A stretch of 64,000 nt of DNA from positions 1 to 64,000 of the forward strand of contig NZ_BAZR01000011.1 of the NCBI RefSeq assembly GCF_001315105.1, read 5' to 3'. A program made the position numbers and the translations under genes. The stretch is from Paenibacillus sp. JCM 10914. Lineage in GTDB: Bacteria > Bacillota > Bacilli > Paenibacillales > Paenibacillaceae. Below, in pieces: positions 19,182-27,597 of the stretch. The first letter of the stretch is position 1, and the number at the start of each line of letters is the position of its first letter. The notes below the pieces were generated by a model, which was not told where the DNA came from, made no database searches, and saw only the letters and a list, made by a program, of their open reading frames with translations.

Positions 19182-21590
19182 ATGGAGAGGAAGACAGCAG
19201 CAGAGAGAACGGAGAAGCAGCAAGTCGGAGGAGGCATGCATGATCAAGACCGCGCAGACCAAGGCCTGCGCTTATGGTACACCTCCCCCGCGGCAGAGTG
19301 GAACGAGGCGCTGCCCATTGGAAATGGGCGACTGGGCGGGATGGTCTACGGCAAGACTTCGCTTGAACGGATTCAGCTCAACGAGGATACTCTCTGGTAT
19401 GGGGGAGCGGGTCGAGGCAAGAACCCGAATGCTGCCCCGTACATCGACGACATCCGCCAGATGCTGCAGGAGGGGCGGCAGGCCGAAGCAGAGCACTTGG
19501 CCCGGATGGCGCTGACCTCTTCCCCGAAGTACGAGCAGCCGTATCAGCCGCTGGGTGATCTGCTGCTCAAGTTCTTGGATGCGGAAGAAACGGTAGAGGA
19601 TTATCGGCGGGAACTGGATCTGGAACGCTCCATGGTTACCGTGACTTATGCTGCTCGAGGAGTTCAATATGGCCGGCAGTATTTCGTTAGTGCGCCAGAT
19701 GGTGTGCTGGTGATCCGACTTTCGGCCGATCGGCCTGGTGCGTTGACGTTCGCAGCGAACCTGATGCGGCGTCCGTTCGATAACGGAACGGAATCGCTCG
19801 GTCATGACACCTTGCTCATGAAGGGAGAATGCGGTGCGGACGGCGTCAGCTTCTGTGCCGGGCTGCGGGCAGCAGCCGAGGGCGGAAAGGTGCGCACTAT
19901 TGGTGATTTCATATCGGTTGATGGGGCAGACTCCGTAACTTTGTTGTTGTCCGCCCAGACCACATTTCGCGCCCGGCAGCCGGGGCAGGCGTGTATGGAA
20001 CAACTGGATCATGCGGCAGGGATGACGTACGAGCAGCTCAAGAGCCGCCATCTGCAGGAGTACCGGGAGAAGTTTGATCGATTCTCGCTATCGCTTGGAA
20101 GTAGCGGCGACCCTGACTTATCATCTCTGCCGACGGATCAGCGCTTGAAGCAGTTACAGGAGAGGGTGAAGACCATGGGCGTTGAGGCGGAGGCGATCGA
20201 TCCGGGTTTGATTGCCTTATACGTGCAGTATGGTCGCTACCTGCTGATTTCTTGCTCCAGACCGGGGTCGCTTGCAGCAAATTTGCAGGGTATATGGAAC
20301 GATAGCTATACCCCGCCGTGGGAATCGAAGTACACGATTAACGTGAACGTTCAGATGAACTACTGGCCAGCGGAGCCGCTCGGCCTGGCGGAATGCCATG
20401 AGCCGCTGTTCGATCTGATCCACCGTATGCTTCCTAATGGCCGGGACACGGCACGGGAGATGTACCAATGCCGAGGCTTCACGGCACATCACAATACCAA
20501 TCTATGGGGAGAGACGAGGCCCGAAGGCATATTGATCACATGCACTGTATGGCCGATGGGGGCTGCATGGCTGTGTCTCCATCTGTGGGAGCATTACCGG
20601 TTTGGCGGAGATGTGGCGTTCTTGCGTGAACGCGCATATCCCGTTATGAAGGAAGCGGCGGCATTTCTGCTCGATTATATGACGATAGATGAAGAGGGAA
20701 GACGGATAACGGGGCCATCGGTATCGCCGGAGAACCGATTCGTACTGCCGAACGGGGAAGTTGGAAGCCTGTGCATGGGGCCGGCGATGGACGCTCAGAT
20801 CGCGATGGCTTTATTCGGGGCTTGCTTAACGGCAGGTCAGCTTCTGGGAGATGAAGAAAGCTTCCTTGACGAACTTCGTACGGCGATACAGGAGCTTCCG
20901 ACGCCGCGCATCGGAAGGCATGGAGGGATTATGGAGTGGTTGGCAGACTACGAGGAAGCCGACCCTGGGCACCGGCATATCTCGCAGTTGTTCGCCTTGT
21001 ATCCCGGAGAGCAGGTCGATCCTGTGCATACGCCGGAGCTGGCCGCGGCAGCTTATCGGACGATTGCGCGACGGCTTGGGCATGGCGGCGGCCACACCGG
21101 CTGGAGCCGGGCATGGATCATTAATTATTACGCCCGGTTGCAGCGAAGTGCCGAAGCACATGAGCATCTGGTAAACCTGTTGGCTTCTTCTACCTATCCG
21201 AATCTGCTCGATTGCCATCCGCCGTTTCAGATCGACGGGCAATTTTGGCGGGACCGCTGGCGTAGCGAGATGCTGCTGCAATCGCATTCAGGCGAAATCC
21301 GATTGCTCCCGGCGCTGCCCCGGCAATGGGACAGCGGCACAGCGAAAGGGCTGCGTGCCCGTGGCGGTTTCGTGGTCGATATGTGTTGGGAAACAGGCGA
21401 ACTGAGCGAAGTGACGATTCGGGCTACGAGGGCTGGCCAATGCAGAATCTGGTCACGATCCACGCTTGTGCCTGCAGAGCAAGACATGCAAGGTATCAGC
21501 GACCACAACGCGAGTAAATCCCAAGCGGGGCATACCTACACGTTCTTCATGCAGCAAGATGCGCGCTGCAGCTTGCGGAAGTTGCGATAA
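19182..21590 (+). CDS. GH95 alpha-L-fucosidase
   Basis: An 802-residue inverting alpha-L-fucosidase (family GH95, usually acting on alpha-1,2-fucosyl ends). N-terminal beta-domain motifs are EWNEALPIGNGRLGGMVYG, QLNEDTLWYGG and YQPLGDL. The (alpha/alpha)6 barrel has YTINVNVQMNYWPAE, HHNTNLWGET and GPSVSPEN, the last carrying the general-acid Glu region. At residues 687-696 the family motif DGNFGGTAG reads DGQFWRDRWR: an extra G near 21238 shifts the frame and a missing G near 21267 restores it. The motif Asp survives but about nine residues are scrambled, so activity depends on whether these indels are real. ATG 19182 is chosen for its AAGGAG site; no signal peptide is seen. It complements the GH29 enzyme in the same locus. 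Confidence 0.88.
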   Translation: MERKTAAERTEKQQVGGGMHDQDRADQGLRLWYTSPAAEWNEALPIGNGRLGGMVYGKTSLERIQLNEDTLWYGGAGRGKNPNAAPYIDDIRQMLQEGRQAEAEHLARMALTSSPKYEQPYQPLGDLLLKFLDAEETVEDYRRELDLERSMVTVTYAARGVQYGRQYFVSAPDGVLVIRLSADRPGALTFAANLMRRPFDNGTESLGHDTLLMKGECGADGVSFCAGLRAAAEGGKVRTIGDFISVDGADSVTLLLSAQTTFRARQPGQACMEQLDHAAGMTYEQLKSRHLQEYREKFDRFSLSLGSSGDPDLSSLPTDQRLKQLQERVKTMGVEAEAIDPGLIALYVQYGRYLLISCSRPGSLAANLQGIWNDSYTPPWESKYTINVNVQMNYWPAEPLGLAECHEPLFDLIHRMLPNGRDTAREMYQCRGFTAHHNTNLWGETRPEGILITCTVWPMGAAWLCLHLWEHYRFGGDVAFLRERAYPVMKEAAAFLLDYMTIDEEGRRITGPSVSPENRFVLPNGEVGSLCMGPAMDAQIAMALFGACLTAGQLLGDEESFLDELRTAIQELPTPRIGRHGGIMEWLADYEEADPGHRHISQLFALYPGEQVDPVHTPELAAAAYRTIARRLGHGGGHTGWSRAWIINYYARLQRSAEAHEHLVNLLASSTYPNLLDCHPPFQIDGQFWRDRWRSEMLLQSHSGEIRLLPALPRQWDSGTAKGLRARGGFVVDMCWETGELSEVTIRATRAGQCRIWSRSTLVPAEQDMQGISDHNASKSQAGHTYTFFMQQDARCSLRKLR

Positions 21591-21669
21591 CGCCTCTCTA
21601 TGAGGGCCGGCAGCTATGTTATAATGTGGGCTAATCGATTGAAATAAGTAGTGAATGGAGGGGAGGACC

Positions 21670-22635
21670 TTGAGTCCATCAGACGGCAAGGCACAGGTTG
21701 CAACATTTGCGGGCGGCTGCTTCTGGTGTATGGTCAAGCCGTTTGACGGGCTTCCGGGTATCCTTTCCGTGGTGCTGGGATATACGGGCGGCCACACGGA
21801 GAATCCGACTTATGAGGAAGTCGGCATGGAGACCACGGGCCATTATGAAGCGGTACAGGTTACGTTCGACCCCGCGTTGTTTCCTTACTCGCGGCTGCTG
21901 GATGTGTACTGGCGCTTGATTGATCCAATGGATGCGGGAGGCCAGTTCATGGACCGCGGGGGCTCGTACAGAGCAGCCATATTCGTACATGATGGGGAGC
22001 AGCGAGAACAGGCAGAAGCCTCCAGGCATGCCCTGAGTCTGAGCGGACGCTTTAAGGGTAAAGTCGTCACGCCGATTCTGCCGGCTGGCGCATTCTACCC
22101 GGCGGAGGATGTGCACCAGCAATATTATAATACCCATCGATATGACTATAATCGATATTATGAAGCTTCCGGTCGAGGCTCGTTCGCAGAACGGCACTGG
22201 AAGCAGTCGCAGGACAAGACGGCGCTGAGAAAGCGCCTCTCGGCCCTTCAATATGCGGTAACCCAAGAGGAGACGGATGAGCCGGCATATAACAATCCTT
22301 ATTGGAATAACGCCAAGCAAGGTATTTACGTCGATGTCATTACGGGCGATCCCTTGTTTAGCTCTGCCGATCAATATGGTGCGGGAACGGGACTGCCGGC
22401 TTTCAGTAGACCTCTCCATGAAGGGTTTATTCGCAAAAAAGCGGATCTTCGCGGTGGGAAAGTACGCACGGCGCTTTATGGCAGGTTATCGGATGCGTAT
22501 CTGGGCCACTTGTATCATAACGGTCCGCAGCCGGGCGGACTGCATTATCAGGTGAATTCGGCGTCGCTGCGCTTTGTGCCGAAGGAAGAATTAGTGCAAG
22601 CCGGCTATCAATCGTATCTGCCACACTTCGAATAG
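21670..22635 (+). CDS. msrA: Peptide methionine sulfoxide reductase MsrA fused to a degenerate MsrB domain
   Basis: A 321-residue two-domain protein. The MsrA domain (1-160) has the catalytic GGCFWC with C17 and the family features [15 protein letters not shown] and [12 protein letters not shown], so reduction of methionine-S-sulfoxide is expected. The MsrB-like domain (about 195-315) keeps [19 protein letters not shown] and NSASLRF, but the catalytic Cys position (usually RYCINSA) is Gln294 (HYQVNSA, codon CAG at 22549), GWPSF is GLPAF, and SHLGH is AYLGH. The MsrB half is therefore probably inactive. TTG 21670 sits just after GGAGGGGAGG; the ATG at 21655 lacks a site. A TATAAT at 21620-21625 may be the -10 box. 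Confidence 0.9.
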   Translation: MSPSDGKAQVATFAGGCFWCMVKPFDGLPGILSVVLGYTGGHTENPTYEEVGMETTGHYEAVQVTFDPALFPYSRLLDVYWRLIDPMDAGGQFMDRGGSYRAAIFVHDGEQREQAEASRHALSLSGRFKGKVVTPILPAGAFYPAEDVHQQYYNTHRYDYNRYYEASGRGSFAERHWKQSQDKTALRKRLSALQYAVTQEETDEPAYNNPYWNNAKQGIYVDVITGDPLFSSADQYGAGTGLPAFSRPLHEGFIRKKADLRGGKVRTALYGRLSDAYLGHLYHNGPQPGGLHYQVNSASLRFVPKEELVQAGYQSYLPHFE

Positions 22636-22650
22636 ATTCGCACGAGCAGT

Positions 22651-22685
22651 AGCCCTTTTCGCTTCCATGAACAGCGGAAAGGGCT
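22651..22685. terminator. Bidirectional terminator between msrA and the following minus-strand gene
   Basis: AGCCCTTTTCGCT at 22651-22663 pairs with AGCGGAAAGGGCT at 22673-22685 with one mismatch. The site lies between convergent genes and serves either strand. Confidence 0.7.
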
Positions 22686-22699
22686 ATTTCCTCTGCTGT

Positions 22700-23152
22700 T
22701 TATTTATCCGCATCCTCATACCAGTATCGAATCAATTCCCCGTCTGAACCGTACATCGCGGTGAGTCCCGGAATCGGCATAGGAAGCTCATCGTCCAGAT
22801 AAGTCACCGGCAAATCCTTGACCTTCTCCCGATTCGCTTCGAAGATGGCGTCTTCGGCAGCTCTGCCTGCGAGATCAGGATCGTCGTTCTTGGTAACGCC
22901 TCGCTGTTGAATAAGGATGGTAAGATCTTTCTTGATCACAGGGTTTAAATCTTGATCATAGGACAGATAGGTGTTAGGGACCGAATATAGCGGCAGGATT
23001 TGCTGAATGTCTTCAGTCAGGCGGTCGTGGATCGCGGCAGGTCCAGCCTGTCGGCTGCCTGGTTCGCTGTTGTAATAGATCATGGCTGCAATCATAAGGG
23101 CTGCCAGAATGACAATGCCGCTAAGTTTTTGAAGTTTGGACATCTTTACCAC
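22700..23152 (-). CDS. Small membrane-anchored or exported protein of unknown function
   Basis: A 150-residue protein that I do not recognise. An N-terminal hydrophobic segment (GIVILAALMIAAMIYY, about 12-27) after basic residues would anchor it or act as a signal. The remainder is acidic and soluble, with LPVTYLDDELPMPIPG near the middle and no Cys. The region between it and the next plus-strand gene holds a long palindrome (23212-23243). Possible start codons lie at MVKM or the second Met two codons on. Confidence 0.6.
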   Translation of the reverse strand: MVKMSKLQKLSGIVILAALMIAAMIYYNSEPGSRQAGPAAIHDRLTEDIQQILPLYSVPNTYLSYDQDLNPVIKKDLTILIQQRGVTKNDDPDLAGRAAEDAIFEANREKVKDLPVTYLDDELPMPIPGLTAMYGSDGELIRYWYEDADK

Positions 23153-23211
23153 CTTCTAAGTTGCTTTTGTTTTGTTGAATTAACGATTGAGGGAGGAAGA
23201 TGGTTTTACAG

Positions 23212-23243
23212 GGGATAAAGAAATCATTTGATTTCTTTATCCC
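23212..23243. repeat. 32-base near-perfect palindrome
   Basis: GGGATAAAGAAATCA at 23212-23226 and TGATTTCTTTATCCC at 23229-23243 are exact complements with only TT between them. It lies upstream of both the minus-strand 22700-23152 gene and the plus-strand 23441 gene. No T run follows directly, so an operator, a DNA cruciform or a poor terminator are all possible. Confidence 0.8.
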
Positions 23244-23440
23244 TTATAGGGTGATGTCATAGACAAAAACAACCGATATCATCATAGAGGCCATCTTTTT
23301 TTGTCGACAATTCAAATTTCCACCCGAAAATTACTACTGATTATCATAATTTAGTAGATTTTGGATTGTTGGCAACGAATGCATTTGCTATGATTTTCGT
23401 ACTAGGCATAAAGAAATAGAACGATGGGGGTCAGTGATTA

Positions 23441-24037
23441 ATGAATCGTAAATTTATCCTTACTACAGCCGCGTCATTATTGGTCGGTGTAGTTGCAGGC
23501 ACAGGCATCATGATGAATGACCAGGCTTATCAGTCGGTGAAACAGGCTGTTGGCGGAAGCGCAACGAATAATTCATTGGGTCAAATCGATCTGTCCAGCT
23601 TGGACATTGAGTCCGCATTGATGGCTGTTCAGCAGCAGCGCACGCAGATGCTGGATGCTCAGCTGAATGACCAGATTCAAGCCGTGCAGAAGCGCAATGA
23701 GGAAATTGCTAAGAATAATGAGGTCATGGCAGGGATTAACGGTGCGCTTAGCAGCGAAGCAGTAGACGGAAAATATGTGATCTCGGATGAACTCGCCGGG
23801 AAGTTGGCAGCAGCAGGCGTTGCAGACGCTAGCAAGAAGGACTACACAGCTGACGAACTTAACCAAGCGACACAAAAGATTAAAGGAGATATTGATAGTT
23901 TATCCAATTCGCAGCAGATGGAGATGCTCCGATTGCAGTCCATGACCAACAAACGTAACGAGGCTTTTGATGTGATGAGCAATTTTATTAAGAAAATGGA
24001 AGAATCACGCAGCAGCATCATCGGAAATATGCGATAA
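23441..24037 (+). CDS. Exported coiled-coil protein of unknown function
   Basis: A 198-residue protein. The N-terminus MNRKFILTTAASLLVGVVAGTGIMM is a signal or anchor segment. The rest is highly polar and rich in Gln, Asn, Ala and Ser, with heptad-like stretches near 55-100 (QQQRTQMLDAQLNDQIQAVQ) and 140-198, so an extended coiled coil at the outer face of the membrane is likely. No catalytic motif and no Cys are seen. It lies 73 bases upstream of the cNMP-PrsW gene in the same direction; a substrate or partner role for that protease is a guess. It starts after CGATGGGGGTC. Confidence 0.65.
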   Translation: MNRKFILTTAASLLVGVVAGTGIMMNDQAYQSVKQAVGGSATNNSLGQIDLSSLDIESALMAVQQQRTQMLDAQLNDQIQAVQKRNEEIAKNNEVMAGINGALSSEAVDGKYVISDELAGKLAAAGVADASKKDYTADELNQATQKIKGDIDSLSNSQQMEMLRLQSMTNKRNEAFDVMSNFIKKMEESRSSIIGNMR

Positions 24038-24110
24038 TAGAGTCGTTACATAATGAATAGAGAGGAATCTGCCGAATGGCGGATTCTTTTCGTCTATGGA
24101 GAGAATGTAG

Positions 24111-26006
24111 ATGACGATGATGGCAATTGATTTTATGCGTAATCATACGCTGTTTCGCGGGGTGCCACTGCATGAGCTGGAAGGTGCTGTTCAATCCATG
24201 CATGAGGAGCACTTTCGCGATGGGGATCATCTGATTGTCGAGGGAAGCTACGGCAATTCCTGTTATTTCATCATGAGCGGACAGGTGCAGATCGTATCCC
24301 GTAATCTGATCGGCCATACGATCACCTTGGATGTTCTCGGCGAAGGCGCTTTGATCGGCGAGGTGTCTTTGTTTCTTGAGGAAAAAAGGACTTCCGGCGC
24401 GCAGGCCATCGGTGAGGTGAAGGCGCTTCGATTGGAGCAGAACGCGTTCAGTCGGTTAGCCGCCGCAAGCCCGATGTTTCACGAGAGCTTATCTTTCTCG
24501 GCCCGGATTCGCACGATGCATGCGATGTTAAGCAAAGCGACGATCTGGGCTGCGATTCCGAATGCAGAACTGCGCGGGCTGGCGGAAGTAACCGTCAGGC
24601 GCAAAGTGTATAAAGGGGACGTCATCGTAGCCGAAGGCACCATGGCAGACCGTTTCTATATGATCGCTGAAGGTCGGTTTGAGGTACGCAGCGGTCGGCG
24701 GAAGAAAGCGATTTATAAGCCTGGCGATTATTTCGGGGAGATGGACTTGCTGAGCGGTGAAGCTCATACGGGAACGGTGACCGCGCTTGAGAACGGCGAG
24801 CTGATGGTGATGGGACGGGATGAGTTTCATTTTGTCTTGCAGCAATACGAACCGGTCAGACGGCAATTCCATGAGGTGCTCCGCATTCGCAGACCCGACC
24901 TGTTGAAGGATGAGGTCATGGCGAAGCTGCACCACACCGCAACGGATGTTGAAATCCCGAACGTTCCGGTAGAAGCGGCGGCTACGGTAGAGACCGTCAG
25001 CCTGGCACCGCCGAAGAAAGACCGCTGGATAGATATTTTGCTGGCACTTGGCGGTATCTTCGTTGTATTCACGGTGCTGGCCATCTGGCTGAAGCAGCCT
25101 CTATGGATTTATGCAGCCTTGATCTCCGGCGGCTTGGTCGGACCGGTGTCGTTCGTCGCTTATTTGCGAAGCTCCCAATTGCTTGGTTTTAAGCCGATCA
25201 GACTTGTCACCGTGTTCGTTGCCTCTGGTATCATTGCGGTGCCGATTGCCTGGATACTGGAACGTTTATGGTCGATTGGCAGTGGACTGGAGACGACGAC
25301 TACGGAGCATATTCAAGCCGCGCTCATGATCGGGGTCATCGAAGAGATCGTGAAGCTGATGGTATGCTTTCTGTTCCTTCGTGGACGCAAACAGCGGTTC
25401 CTGATGGATGCGGTCGTATTCGGAGCCGCAGCAGGCATGGGCTTTGCGGCGATCGAGAGCATGCTGTATGGCTTTATGTACCTGCAGCAGCAAGCGACCT
25501 CCGGCATGCTGGCTGTATTATGGGTCAGGGCCGTACTGTCCCCGTTCGGACATGGCACGTGGACGGCAATCGCGGCTGCCGGGTTGTGGTACGGCTTGCG
25601 AAGCGGGTCTTTCAAGCGATCCTCACGTACCAAACGAGCGGTGAATTCGATGCTGGTAATGACAGGTTTGCTGCTCCTCAGTATCCTGCTGCATGCGGCA
25701 TGGGATTATCCGTATCCTTCCGGCTTATGGAAGATGACGGGAATGGTGCTCGTTGGAGGCATTGGCATTGCGCTGCTCTATCTTCTAATCCGGCAGGGTA
25801 CGCAGGAGGAGAAGATGATGCATAGGGCCGTCAACCCGGCCCAGCAGGTGGAAGAACGGATTCGGCATGCCGTGGGCACCCGTTCTTCAATAAAGGATGC
25901 CAAGAAGCCAGGCACAGTTCAGTCGCTGACCTGCCAGGCTTGCGGCACGGTGTCGCCTGCAGGGACCAGGTACTGCGGCCGCTGCGGTCAGGCTTTGCAG
26001 CTGTAA
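24111..26006 (+). CDS. Fusion of two cyclic-nucleotide-binding domains, PrsW intramembrane protease and zinc ribbon
   Basis: A 631-residue protein. Two CRP-like cNMP domains lie at about 12-125 and 143-255; the first keeps an Arg in its phosphate-binding cassette (GEVSLFLEEKRTS, R93), while the second (GEMDLLSGEAHTG) does not. A linker leads to six to eight membrane segments (about 308-562) with the glutamic-protease signatures of PrsW: EEIVK 411-415, GFAAIE 444-449, SPFGHG with H481, and LLHAAWD with H528. The C-terminus carries a zinc ribbon with C608, C611, C622 and C625. PrsW enzymes cleave membrane anti-sigma factors in Bacillus; ligand-controlled cleavage is inferred here from the fusion. 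The substrate is unknown. Confidence 0.9.
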   Translation: MTMMAIDFMRNHTLFRGVPLHELEGAVQSMHEEHFRDGDHLIVEGSYGNSCYFIMSGQVQIVSRNLIGHTITLDVLGEGALIGEVSLFLEEKRTSGAQAIGEVKALRLEQNAFSRLAAASPMFHESLSFSARIRTMHAMLSKATIWAAIPNAELRGLAEVTVRRKVYKGDVIVAEGTMADRFYMIAEGRFEVRSGRRKKAIYKPGDYFGEMDLLSGEAHTGTVTALENGELMVMGRDEFHFVLQQYEPVRRQFHEVLRIRRPDLLKDEVMAKLHHTATDVEIPNVPVEAAATVETVSLAPPKKDRWIDILLALGGIFVVFTVLAIWLKQPLWIYAALISGGLVGPVSFVAYLRSSQLLGFKPIRLVTVFVASGIIAVPIAWILERLWSIGSGLETTTTEHIQAALMIGVIEEIVKLMVCFLFLRGRKQRFLMDAVVFGAAAGMGFAAIESMLYGFMYLQQQATSGMLAVLWVRAVLSPFGHGTWTAIAAAGLWYGLRSGSFKRSSRTKRAVNSMLVMTGLLLLSILLHAAWDYPYPSGLWKMTGMVLVGGIGIALLYLLIRQGTQEEKMMHRAVNPAQQVEERIRHAVGTRSSIKDAKKPGTVQSLTCQACGTVSPAGTRYCGRCGQALQL

Positions 26007-26010
26007 ATAC

Positions 26011-26041
26011 AAAAGGGTTAGGCATATGCCTAACCCTTTTT
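26011..26041. terminator. Bidirectional terminator
   Basis: AAAAGGGTTAGGCAT pairs perfectly with ATGCCTAACCCTTTT, flanked by A and T runs. It lies between the convergent PrsW-fusion and pyruvate kinase genes. Confidence 0.92.
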
Positions 26042-26062
26042 CCATAACTTCACGTTCCGATA

Positions 26063-27478
26063 TTACACTTGCTGAACCTTGATCAGATTCGTGTTGCCGG
26101 ATTGACCGATTGGCACGCCGGCGGATAAGACGATAATGTCTCCTTGCTCGATATAACCAGTCTTGATCGCATTGCGGGTCGCGGACTCGAACATTTCATC
26201 CGTGGTTGTCACCTTGTCTCCTTTAACCGGGACGACGCCGGAGAGCAAACAGATCTTCGCTAGCACCTCTTTATGCTGCGTAACGGCAATGATCGGCGCC
26301 TTCGGACGGTATTTGGATATCATTCGTGCCGTAAACCCGCTCTCCGTCGCCGTAATGATGGCTTTGGCATTCAAGACAAGCGAAGAGCTGACGGCGCCCT
26401 GACTGATGACCTCCGTAATATCGGCCACCTGTTGTCTCGACTTGAAAGCGAATTGGTCTTTGTAATCAATCATAGTCTCGGCACGACGGGCAACTGCCGC
26501 CATCGTCCGTACGGATTCAACGGGATACTTGCCAGCCGCGGATTCTCCGGAGAGCATGACAACGTCGGCTCCCTGAATGACGGCATTCGCCACGTCGCTT
26601 ACTTCCGAACGGGTCGGGCGGGGATTAACCTGCATCGATTCCAGCATATGTGTTGCTACGATAACCGGTTTGCCGGCCAGATTGCATTTATCGATCATCT
26701 CTTTTTGCATCATCGGTACTTCTTCAATAGGGACTTCGACGCCAAGGTCTCCACGGGCGACCATGATTCCGTCGGAGGCTTCAATAATGTCATCCAGATT
26801 ATGCATGCCTTCTTCATTCTCGATCTTCGAGATAATCTGTACATGCTCCGCACCGCGTTCTTTCAGAATGCTGCGGATCTCACGAATGTTATCACCGCTG
26901 CGCACGAAGGAGGCGGCGATCATCTCGACGTCGTTCTCCAGGCCGAAGCCGATATGCATGATGTCACGTTCGGTGACGCCCGGCAGGGTGGTTCTGATTC
27001 CCGGCAGATTTACGCCTTTGCGCGGTTTGAGTATGCCGCCGCTTAGGATTTTGCAATGAATATCCTGGCCGTCGACATGCAGAACGTTCAGATCCACGAG
27101 TCCGTCGTCGATCAATATTCGATCCCCCGGTTTAACGACTTGATTCAACTCCGCATAATTGACGGAGATGCGCTTGGCGTCACCCAAAATTTCCTCCGTG
27201 GTCAGAATCAATTCCTGACCTTGCACCAGTTCGCAGGAAGCATCCCTCAGCTTGCCGATTCGTACTTCAGGGCCCTTTATGTCCATCATGATGGGTACAT
27301 ACGTATTTAATTCAGCCGCCGCTTGACGGATATTCCGGATACGAGTTACGTGATCTTCCAGCTCCCCGTGCGCCATATTCAAACGGGCAACCGTCATACC
27401 TTCCTGAATCATGCTCTTTAATAGATCAATAGAATCGCACGCAGGTCCCATGGTGCATATGATTTTTGTCTTTAACAT
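26063..27478 (-). CDS. pyk: Pyruvate kinase, short form without the C-terminal PEP-utiliser domain
   Basis: A 471-residue glycolytic enzyme converting phosphoenolpyruvate and ADP to pyruvate and ATP. The barrel begins TKIICTMGPACDS; metal and substrate motifs include RLNMAHG, DIKGPEVRIG, the signature ISKIENEEGMHNLDDII with its catalytic Lys, and MVARGDLGVE. It ends after the allosteric C-domain, so the extra domain of about 110 residues in the 585-residue Bacillus enzyme is missing. It may be a second isozyme of the organism. ATG 27478 follows AGGAGGAAC. It is divergent from an AraC regulator, which could control it; that is a positional inference. Confidence 0.95.
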   Translation of the reverse strand: MLKTKIICTMGPACDSIDLLKSMIQEGMTVARLNMAHGELEDHVTRIRNIRQAAAELNTYVPIMMDIKGPEVRIGKLRDASCELVQGQELILTTEEILGDAKRISVNYAELNQVVKPGDRILIDDGLVDLNVLHVDGQDIHCKILSGGILKPRKGVNLPGIRTTLPGVTERDIMHIGFGLENDVEMIAASFVRSGDNIREIRSILKERGAEHVQIISKIENEEGMHNLDDIIEASDGIMVARGDLGVEVPIEEVPMMQKEMIDKCNLAGKPVIVATHMLESMQVNPRPTRSEVSDVANAVIQGADVVMLSGESAAGKYPVESVRTMAAVARRAETMIDYKDQFAFKSRQQVADITEVISQGAVSSSLVLNAKAIITATESGFTARMISKYRPKAPIIAVTQHKEVLAKICLLSGVVPVKGDKVTTTDEMFESATRNAIKTGYIEQGDIIVLSAGVPIGQSGNTNLIKVQQV

Positions 27479-27597
27479 GGTAGTTCCTCCTGTAATTTCG
27501 ACATCTCTAATATCATATTGTAGCTTGACTTGTCGAATCATCATATGAACTATAGTACAATGATTGAAATATAGTATTGCCAAGGAGGCGGCGGATC

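Noticed and set aside
22549..22551. Selenocysteine at the MsrB active-site position
   Set aside because: The codon is CAG (Gln), not TGA, and the frame is continuous.
26273..27046. Long plus-strand frame opposite pyruvate kinase
   Set aside because: It is an antisense shadow of a well-conserved gene and has no start signal or known pattern.
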